Assembly: GCA_046329435.1 (NCBI GenBank)
Contig: JAXLUR010000008.1
Span: forward strand, 313,718-377,717
DNA length: 64,000 bases
DNA from: M3007 sp046329435
GTDB lineage: Bacteria > Bacteroidota > Bacteroidia > Chitinophagales > Saprospiraceae
Direction: 5' to 3'
The position numbers were made by a program, and so were the translations under genes. This document shows positions 57,351-64,000 of the stretch, in pieces (position 1 is the first letter of the stretch; each line of letters opens with the position of its first letter). Below the pieces are notes generated by a model, which saw only the letters and a program-made list of their open reading frames with translations, had not been told where the DNA came from and searched no databases.

Positions 57351-59778
57351 GTCGGAAGGCAAGCCAGTTTTAGGTAGGATTGCGACACCATTTGCATTTC
57401 GAGATGGCATCCAGCACCGCGAACGTCGGAAGGCAAGCCAGTTTTAGGTAGGATTGCGACAAAAACCTCCTTCGCGGCGCGCAACTTTTCAAGGGGTCGG
57501 AAGGCAAGCCAGTTTTAGGTAGGATTGCGACAGTTACTTTTTGATCAAACGCATGAACCCAACGGTCGGAAGGCAAGCCAGTTTTAGGTAGGATTGCGAC
57601 AGCAACGCGCTTCCACGCACCGGGCTGCCCTTCGTCGGAAGGCAAGCCAGTTTTAGGTAGGATTGCGACATTAACTTGTAGCCTTCCACGGGAGCACCGT
57701 CCGTCGGAAGGCAAGCCAGTTTTAGGTAGGATTGCGACAGGAACTACCGGTACTTTCGTGGTCGGAGATGATCGTCGGAAGGCAAGCCAGTTTTAGGTAG
57801 GATTGCGACTCGCACTTCTTACAGTGTACCACTGCGTTTTTAATGTGATAAAGTCGGAAGGCAAGCCAGTTTTAGGTAGGATTGCGACAGATAATGACGA
57901 TCCCGAGGGGGCATTAGGCAGTCGGAAGGCAAGCCAGTTTTAGGTAGGATTGCGACAGTGATTTGGCCGTGGAACAATGGTGTGTTATTCCAGTCGGAAG
58001 GCAAGCCAGTTTTAGGTAGGATTGCGACGGCAATCAAAAGCACGATGGCGGCGATGCCGAGTCGGAAGGCAAGCCAGTTTTAGGTAGGATTGCGACATTT
58101 GTTGGCTCGCATCTTTTTTGACGTCATGACGTCGGAAGGCAAGCCAGTTTTAGGTAGGATTGCGACAGAAAAACGATTCCAACCATTGAAGTTGGGCAAA
58201 GTCGGAAGGCAAGCCAGTTTTAGGTAGGATTGCGACACTGTAATGTGATGTTGGCCAGGTTGCAAACCCGGTCGGAAGGCAAGCCAGTTTTAGGTAGGAT
58301 TGCGACAGGATTGCGAGTATTGGTGTGAGTTGTTTTAACTGTCGGAAGGCAAGCCAGTTTTAGGTAGGATTGCGACGATTAACTTTGGTCGTGAAAACGA
58401 ACGGGCAGCCGGTCGGAAGGCAAGCCAGTTTTAGGTAGGATTGCGACACACAATAGCCGGAATGCAAACGGAAACCGTTTGCGGTCGGAAGGCAAGCCAG
58501 TTTTAGGTAGGATTGCGACAACCGATCAATGATACTTTGCGGGACACTTTCTCGTCGGAAGGCAAGCCAGTTTTAGGTAGGATTGCGACATGTTTGCCCA
58601 GAGGCAGCACTCAGGAACAGTTAGTCGGAAGGCAAGCCAGTTTTAGGTAGGATTGCGACAAAAAATAAAAAAATTGCGACATGTCTTGGTCCGTCGGAAG
58701 GCAAGCCAGTTTTAGGTAGGATTGCGACACGGCAGAAAGCAGGGTTGCGGCAGTAAAAATGTCGGAAGGCAAGCCAGTTTTAGGTAGGATTGCGACAGTT
58801 CCAGCATCGCGTACACAATTTGATTGCGTGGTCGGAAGGCAAGCCAGTTTTAGGTAGGATTGCGACAACTTCCTTTGCTTTTGCCCATGCGGCTTCGATG
58901 TCGGAAGGCAAGCCAGTTTTAGGTAGGATTGCGACCAAAATTCTTGCTACCATAGCCAAGGCGCGGCCGTCGGAAGGCAAGCCAGTTTTAGGTAGGATTG
59001 CGACAGCTTGCTGACCTGGGTCTTGAAGTTGTTGCCGTCGGAAGGCAAGCCAGTTTTAGGTAGGATTGCGACATCGTTTGCACCGCACTGGCCTCGGTTT
59101 GACCGCCGGTCGGAAGGCAAGCCAGTTTTAGGTAGGATTGCGACAGGGAAATGCGGATGACAAAAATGAGATTCTTCAGTCGGAAGGCAAGCCAGTTTTA
59201 GGTAGGATTGCGACAGTTAGAAATTTTTTTAAAAAGAATGATGAGAAGTCGGAAGGCAAGCCAGTTTTAGGTAGGATTGCGACACATCGGATTGCAGGTC
59301 AGCATCGAGCGTTCCAGTCGGAAGGCAAGCCAGTTTTAGGTAGGATTGCGACAGGTAAAGATCTCCTTCGGAATGAAGGCATCCTTGTCGGAAGGCAAGC
59401 CAGTTTTAGGTAGGATTGCGACGGAACGCGATTCGTCGCTGTGTTATCTCTAAGCCTGGGGGTCGGAAGGCAAGCCAGTTTTAGGTAGGATTGCGACATG
59501 CAGCGCCCGCAGGCCATCGCTGAGGCCTTCGCGTCGGAAGGCAAGCCAGTTTTAGGTAGGATTGCGACATTTCGGTTCTTTGTGAGAGGTATCCGGTTGC
59601 TGTCGGAAGGCAAGCCAGTTTTAGGTAGGATTGCGACACGAAGTGGCGGGAGTGACGTTTTGATTAATACGTCGGAAGGCAAGCCAGTTTTAGGTAGGAT
59701 TGCGACACCTCAAATTGTTTAACCAACGTGCATCCGTTGACGGTCGGAAGGCAAGCCAGTTTTAGGTGGGCTTGCGAC
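57351..59778 (+). CRISPR. CRISPR array 4, 35 repeats of 36 bp
   Basis: Repeats begin GTCGGAAGGCAAGCC and end TAGGTAGGATTGCGAC, the same sequence as array 3 in the opposite orientation. I counted 35 repeats at about 70-nt steps. The last one (59743-59778) is degenerate (GTGGGCTTGCGAC), as expected for the leader-distal end. The spacer after the 14th repeat starts AGGATTGCGA, copying part of the repeat end. Confidence 0.97.
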
Positions 59779-59842
59779 AGATGTTGACGAGGTTCTCGGG
59801 GCTGTGGCCCTGTTTCGGACCGCGACTGCATTAGGCAGGAAT

Positions 59843-59877
59843 CCCCCCTGTAAGGGTTCAAAACCCTTACAGGGGGG
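59843..59877. terminator. Perfect 16-bp hairpin beyond array 4
   Basis: CCCCCCTGTAAGGGTT pairs fully with AACCCTTACAGGGGGG around a 3-nt loop. A shorter related hairpin (GGGTTCAAAACCC) follows near 59936. There is no T-tract on the plus strand, so it could be a bidirectional transcription stop or a REP-like palindrome rather than a standard terminator. Confidence 0.45.
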
Positions 59878-59972
59878 GGGGGAGTACGGCAACGCAACGA
59901 ATGTGCCACGGTGGCAGGCTTCAAGCAGGAACAGGGTTCAAAACCCTTTTAGGGGGTAGGGGGCACAGCGAC

Positions 59973-60959
59973 TCAGCGCAGGCGGTAGCGTGCCTGCAAT
60001 TCGAGGCGCTGCATACGGGTGGCGAATGGCGTGCCGTTGAAATCGACCGACTGCTCCCGGGTCAGTCCCTGGCAGTAATTCAGTGCCACCGACAGCCTCG
60101 GTGAAATGGGCGCATCCAGGCCCAGCAGCAGTCCCAGCCCGGTGCAGGGCGTCCGGTAACGGGCGTTTTCCAGTATCTGCCCGTCGCCCGATACCACGTA
60201 GCCTTTTTTCGGCGAGATCTTGTAGTACAAATCGAGTCCCGCGCAGGGACTCAGCCAGCGGGTTTGCCAGCGCAGGTACAACGGCAGGTTGAACAGCAGG
60301 GGTTTGAGGGAAAAGTCCTCGTCGTCGCTGAGCGGGTTGGAAAAGCCGGCGTAGGGGCCGTTGCGCAGCAGGGTGTCGAAATCGGAGCGCATCAGGTAAT
60401 GAAAGTTCAACTCGCCGCCGGCCGACAATTTGCCGGCGATCAGATCGCGCCGGTAGCCGACCCCGAGGGAAAACGCCGCGCCCGGGCGGGCACTCATCCG
60501 TGGCGTGGCGACCATGCGGTACATGCCCGTGCCGGCATTGAGCGTGACGTGGTTTTGCGCGAGCACCATGTGTTGAAAAGCGAGGAGTACGACTCCGAAA
60601 AATCCAATCTTTTTCATTGAATCAGCATTTGTTACAGGAATCATGTTTTTATGATCCATGATGCTGCCCTGAAAAAGGGTGGCAGTGCCGTCGGCAGTAA
60701 TCCACAATATTTTTGGCTGCCCGGCTGCTCTGCCGGCAGCAATCTGTTCCGTCTGCCGATGGGGCAGGGGCGCGAGGGTGCGGCGGTGTTTACCGCCGGG
60801 CGGCGACAACCAGACGGTGTCGGTGACGTACAGGGTGTCGTACACAAAAACGGTATCGCGCCGGGGCCGGTCGCCAGGTCGCGTCTGCTGGGCCGCGGCC
60901 GTGTGGGCGCTCAGGCCGGCCAGTACGCAGAGACAAAAAATACGCAGCGCTTTATTCAT
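59973..60959 (-). CDS. Outer-membrane beta-barrel-like protein with two signal-peptide-like segments
   Basis: A 328-aa reading frame from the ATG at 60959, which overlaps the sigma factor stop by 8 nt. It begins with a signal peptide (MNKALRIFCLCVLAGLSAHT) and a short linker with DTVFVYDTLYVTDTVWL. A second signal-like segment occurs at residues 115-136 (MKKIGFFGVVLLAFQHMVLA). After that the sequence is a small barrel of alternating strands (HVTLNAGTGMYRMV, GAAFSLGVGYRRDL, SPRLSVALNYCQGL) ending RLELQARYRLR, typical of PorT/OmpW-like barrels with a C-terminal aromatic/basic strand. Two former genes may have become one frame. Function is unknown; regulation by the adjacent sigma factor is likely. 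Confidence 0.68.
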   Translation of the reverse strand: MNKALRIFCLCVLAGLSAHTAAAQQTRPGDRPRRDTVFVYDTLYVTDTVWLSPPGGKHRRTLAPLPHRQTEQIAAGRAAGQPKILWITADGTATLFQGSIMDHKNMIPVTNADSMKKIGFFGVVLLAFQHMVLAQNHVTLNAGTGMYRMVATPRMSARPGAAFSLGVGYRRDLIAGKLSAGGELNFHYLMRSDFDTLLRNGPYAGFSNPLSDDEDFSLKPLLFNLPLYLRWQTRWLSPCAGLDLYYKISPKKGYVVSGDGQILENARYRTPCTGLGLLLGLDAPISPRLSVALNYCQGLTREQSVDFNGTPFATRMQRLELQARYRLR

Positions 60960-62013
60960 CGGGGGCTTTGAATCGAAATACGGTGTCTTTTTGCACGACC
61001 TGCCGGCGCACGACGACGGCCGGCGCTTCCGGCTCGCCGGGCGCCGCCGCTTTGCGGGTCGCGGGGGCCGCCTTGTCCGCCGGGCGCGGCGCGGCAGCCG
61101 GCGCCGGATCGGGCTGGCGTTGAAACGAATACCCCCCGCCCGGGTTTTGCGGCTCGGGCGCCGGTTCCGCCGGGGGCGCGAGCACGCCGGTTTCGACCTT
61201 GCCCGCCGCTGCGTCGCCGGGCGCCGGACGCGCCGACAACCACCACAGGCCGCCGAGACCCGACGCGAGCGCAAACCCGAGCACGACTTTCGCGCCGGGA
61301 CCCAGGCCTGTTGCCACGACCGGCGGCGGCGCTTGCCGCAGGCTGGCGGCCAGGTGCTCGGGCAATTGCCCGTCGGTGGGCAGTTCGAGGCCCGACAGTT
61401 TGTCTTTGTACAGGGCATCGACGGGGTGCGCTTCGGTTTTTTTGAAAAAGGGCAAAAAGAATACGGCCGCGCGGCGCTCTTTTTTGGGCATGGCGTTGAC
61501 TTTTTCGAGTAGAAGTTCCTGGATTTTCCGGCGCGCCCGGGCGAGATGCGACTTGGAAGTGCCGGCGCTGATGCCCAGGGTGTCCGCGATTTGCCGGTGG
61601 GTGTAGCCTTCCATGACGTACAGGTTGAACACGACGCGGTGATGGGCCGGCAGACGGTCGAGCGCGTCGAGCAGATCGGCGGTGTCGAATCCCGCGTCGA
61701 GCAACCGCCCGTGCAGCGATTCGTCCGGCCCGGATGCCGTTTCTTCAATCGTGTAGGGAGGCTCGTTTCGGGCGAGTTCCAGCAGCCGTTTTTCTTTTCT
61801 GAGGTGCAGCAGCACGGTGTTCAGGGTGATCTTGCGCAGCCAGGCGGCTACGGGGCCGCCGGCCTTGTACGTATCCTGTTTGCTGATGGCCGCGACGAAG
61901 GCGTCGTGCATCAGGTCTTGGGCCAGGGCGGGGTCCTGCACATAGCGGCGGCACAGGCCCAGCAGTCGGGGCGCTTCGGTGGCATACAGTTGTTCCCAGA
62001 TGATGGTGGACAT
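60952..62013 (-). CDS. ECF sigma factor with C-terminal transmembrane and Pro/Ala-rich tail
   Basis: A 353-aa protein. Sigma-2 spans about 5-75 (PRLLGLCRRYVQDPALAQDL, MHDAFVAAISK) and sigma-4 about 112-170 (LDRLPAHHRVVFNLYVMEGY, THRQIADTLGISAGTSKSHL). Unlike a plain ECF factor (about 180 aa), it continues through a basic linker into one transmembrane helix at 241-260 (KVVLGFALASGLGGLWWLS) and a periplasmic-type Pro/Ala tail to residue 353. The tail looks like an anti-sigma factor fused to the sigma. It overlaps the barrel gene by 8 nt. I infer a membrane-held regulator of nearby envelope genes. Confidence 0.85.
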   Translation of the reverse strand: MSTIIWEQLYATEAPRLLGLCRRYVQDPALAQDLMHDAFVAAISKQDTYKAGGPVAAWLRKITLNTVLLHLRKEKRLLELARNEPPYTIEETASGPDESLHGRLLDAGFDTADLLDALDRLPAHHRVVFNLYVMEGYTHRQIADTLGISAGTSKSHLARARRKIQELLLEKVNAMPKKERRAAVFFLPFFKKTEAHPVDALYKDKLSGLELPTDGQLPEHLAASLRQAPPPVVATGLGPGAKVVLGFALASGLGGLWWLSARPAPGDAAAGKVETGVLAPPAEPAPEPQNPGGGYSFQRQPDPAPAAAPRPADKAAPATRKAAAPGEPEAPAVVVRRQVVQKDTVFRFKAPDE

Positions 62014-62242
62014 AGGCGAATTCGGGCCCCCGGAAACAGGCCGGCACGGGCGCCCCGACCGGTTCCGAAGCTGGTTGAATGGCTGGCCCTTTCAGGCCTT
62101 GTTGCGAACATGATGCAGTGCGGCCAAAAGGTGGCAGTTTTCGACGGAATTTTTTTTGGGAGTGATGAGAGATGAGTGAGTTTGGCCGTGCTTTTGGCCG
62201 TGCTTGGTGAAAACACCAGGCGCGGCAAATACCGGCCGTGCC

Positions 62243-64000
62243 CTATGCCGCATCGCGGCACAGCCTGTCCAACAAATCGAGGGAGTATTGCGAGCCGCCT
62301 GCCGCTTCGAGCCGGGCCCGGAAGGCGCGGCACTGGGCGCGATCGCCCATTCGGGCGTGCAGAATGCCGAGGCTGCACAGGGCCAGCGGATAGTCGTTTC
62401 CCGAGAGGTGAACGGCGGCTTCCAGGTATTGTCCGGCGGCTTCGTACCGTTCGAGGTTCATGGCGGCCACGCCGGCGTTGTAGCGGAAGACCGGATTGTC
62501 GGGAAAGGCTTCGATCAGTTTTTCCAGCACCTGCAATTCCTGTCGCGTTTCACCACTTTTTCTGCGGTGCAGCAGGCTTCTGTGCCACCGGATAGCGGCT
62601 TCCTGCATCGACATGCCTTCGCCGGGCCGGGGGTGGGGCAGGGCTTCGCTCAGCTGATCGAGCAATGCGCCGGCCTTTTCCACTTTCATTTGTTCGAACA
62701 GGGCCATCAGTTCCGAAAATTCGATCCCGCGTTCGCGGCACAGCCCGGCAAGGGCGCCTTCGAGTTCGAGTTTGAGGCGCAGGATGGGCGAGCGGGTTTC
62801 GAGCAAGCCGAGTTCGGCCATTTCCAGGGCCGATGCCGAGGCGGTCGCCCAGTCCGACGACGTCCGGACTTCGTTGTCGTGCCGCTGGTAGTACAATTCG
62901 AGTTCGAGCAGGGGGCAATTCCCGGTAAAGTCCGACAACGCGCGGAGCATGGCCTGTGCCGCGTCGCGCTGCCCGCATTCGAACGCTGCCATGATCCTGA
63001 ACCACGACAGCGCTGCGGACTGACCGGCGTCGGGGCCGGGCAGCTGTTCGAGCGCTGCGAACAGTTCGTCGAGCGCTTTCTGATCGCGGCTGGCGAGCAA
63101 AAAACGGAAACGCCTGAACGAGACGCCGACGCGGTTGAGCAGGGCGGTAAAGGCCGTTTCCCAGTCCCGGCTTTGCTGCCGGATGCGGTGGTTGAAGTCG
63201 AAATAAGCCCTGATGTCCTGTCTGTCGTGTTCGATATACTGCTGCAATACCCGATCGCCGCTTTTTTGCGCGGCATACTGCGCCATGCCCGACCATTTCA
63301 GGGCATGGAAGCGGTCGCCCAGGTCCCTGGCGCAATGCGCCGCGTCGATGGCCGCGCGGGCTTCGCCGTAGGCCAGTCCGAGGATGCTGCTGCCGTTGAG
63401 CGCATTCAGAAAATGTTCGGACGCTTCCCTGACTTTTCCTTCGCGGTACAGGATGGCGCCCTGCACCGACTCGGCATATACTTTGCCGTGCAGGATGCGG
63501 TGTTCGTCTGAAAACCGGTCGGCTTTTTGCCACAACTTTTTCCCCTCGGCCAGTTGCCCCGAACGTACGAGCCGGCCGGCCGTTTCGAGCAGGGCGCTGG
63601 CGTACACATCGGGGTATTGTTCTCGAAGTTGTTGCTTTTCAAGGGATTGAATAAACGCCAGTTGCTTTTCCGCGGCTTCCTCTTCCCGGCCGGTATAGGC
63701 CAGGCAAAAGGGAATGCGAAACTCGGTATGCAGCAGGCGCCTTTCCTTTTTCCCGTCGGGGAGGGTGGCATAACGGTCGCAGGCGCCTTCGTAGCAGGCC
63801 AGCGCCAGTTCGAAATGGCCGTTGTTTTCAAAAAACTCGCCCAGAAAGGCCAGTCCGTCGCCCTTGCGGAACGACATGCGTTGCAGCCAGTCGCAAAACG
63901 CCTCGCAGGAAAGCGAGGTCTCGGCGCCTGCCTCGACGGGGTAGGGCTCGCGGTTGTTCAGCCGTGTGTGTTTCCAGTGGGCGCTCACGGCGTGAATAAT
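62243..64000 (-). CDS. TPR-repeat protein, 5' end beyond the window
   Basis: At least 581 aa. The frame stays open to the window edge; a GTG at 63988 is the first visible start, but in-frame codons continue past it, so the true start may be outside. The sequence is helical with TPR-like pairs (LGEFFENNGHFELALACYEG, FRYNAGVAAMNLERYEAAGQ, YLEAAVHLSGNDYPLALCSL). No signal peptide or enzyme motif is visible. TPR proteins of this type usually mediate protein contacts. It is separated from the sigma factor by about 230 nt. Confidence 0.65.
   Translation of the reverse strand: MIHAVSAHWKHTRLNNREPYPVEAGAETSLSCEAFCDWLQRMSFRKGDGLAFLGEFFENNGHFELALACYEGACDRYATLPDGKKERRLLHTEFRIPFCLAYTGREEEAAEKQLAFIQSLEKQQLREQYPDVYASALLETAGRLVRSGQLAEGKKLWQKADRFSDEHRILHGKVYAESVQGAILYREGKVREASEHFLNALNGSSILGLAYGEARAAIDAAHCARDLGDRFHALKWSGMAQYAAQKSGDRVLQQYIEHDRQDIRAYFDFNHRIRQQSRDWETAFTALLNRVGVSFRRFRFLLASRDQKALDELFAALEQLPGPDAGQSAALSWFRIMAAFECGQRDAAQAMLRALSDFTGNCPLLELELYYQRHDNEVRTSSDWATASASALEMAELGLLETRSPILRLKLELEGALAGLCRERGIEFSELMALFEQMKVEKAGALLDQLSEALPHPRPGEGMSMQEAAIRWHRSLLHRRKSGETRQELQVLEKLIEAFPDNPVFRYNAGVAAMNLERYEAAGQYLEAAVHLSGNDYPLALCSLGILHARMGDRAQCRAFRARLEAAGGSQYSLDLLDRLCRDAA

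Noticed and set aside
39618..59722. ORFs with repeating SQSYLKLACL, VAILPKTGLP or SEGKPVLGRIAT peptides
   Set aside because: They are translations of the 36-bp CRISPR repeats of arrays 2-4.
60960..61748. N-terminal extension of the barrel-protein frame across the sigma factor gene
   Set aside because: The extension is an out-of-frame shadow of the sigma factor; the ATG at 60959 has a proper signal peptide.

Overview
The window looks like chromosomal DNA of a Bacteroidota member, probably of the Saprospiria type. The evidence is a type IX secretion sorting tail (15613-17736), Bacteroidota-style promoters (TTG about 20 nt before TAnnTTTG), a periplasmic propeller/Y_Y_Y/LuxR regulator, an ECF sigma factor and dispersed GC-rich intergenic palindromes. 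No rRNA or tRNA gene was seen, so the genus cannot be named.

Left part (1-17.8 kb): a partial FN3 lipoprotein, a large alpha-2-macroglobulin-like protein, a LuxR-type sensor, a two-gene YeeE/YedE sulfur transporter, a DUF983 protein, a six-hairpin glycosidase, three kinds of mobile DNA (ISAs1 family, a decayed IS1-family copy, and a non-autonomous element whose ends resemble the ISAs1 copy and which carries a 48-bp tandem array), and a secreted parallel beta-helix protein.

Centre (18.1-31.1 kb): CRISPR array 1, about 127 repeats of 37 bp over 10 kb, interrupted by an IS5-family element. It is followed on the minus strand by cas2, a small secreted/membrane protein gene that overlaps cas2, and cas1. 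A second copy of the 48-bp tandem-repeat element follows. From 31.2 to 32.8 kb there is one small hypothetical gene and a mirror-symmetric repeat field.

32.9-38.7 kb: a tightly packed five-gene operon with two dynamin-like P-loop GTPases, a coiled-coil protein with a C-terminal membrane anchor, a protein with an effector-associated-like N-terminus and a small beta-rich protein. This is the best candidate for an undescribed conflict system.

38.8-59.8 kb: a complete type III-B CRISPR locus. In order: cas6, array 2 (about 40 repeats), a second cas6 on the minus strand, a CorA-like membrane effector, cmr1, cas10/cmr2 (GGDD present, no HD domain), cmr3, cmr4 (two compensating frameshifts), cmr5, cmr6 with an extra C-terminal domain, array 3 (about 32 repeats), a retron-type reverse transcriptase, cas1, cas2 and array 4 (35 repeats). 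Arrays 3 and 4 point away from the RT-cas1-cas2 module and have nearly identical leaders, so the module sits inside a large inverted repeat. All four arrays, read away from their leaders, have repeats ending in ATTGCGAC, so one Cmr complex could use crRNAs from all of them.

Right end (59.9-64 kb): an outer-membrane barrel protein with two signal-peptide-like segments, an ECF sigma factor fused to a membrane/periplasmic tail, and a TPR protein that runs off the window.

How the parts fit: the RT-cas1-cas2 set may acquire spacers from RNA as well as DNA; the Cas6 proteins process the arrays; the Cmr complex senses target RNA; Cas10 makes a nucleotide messenger; and the CorA-like protein is the likely membrane effector. 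The GTPase operon next door may add a second membrane-directed defence layer. These functional links are inferences from gene content.
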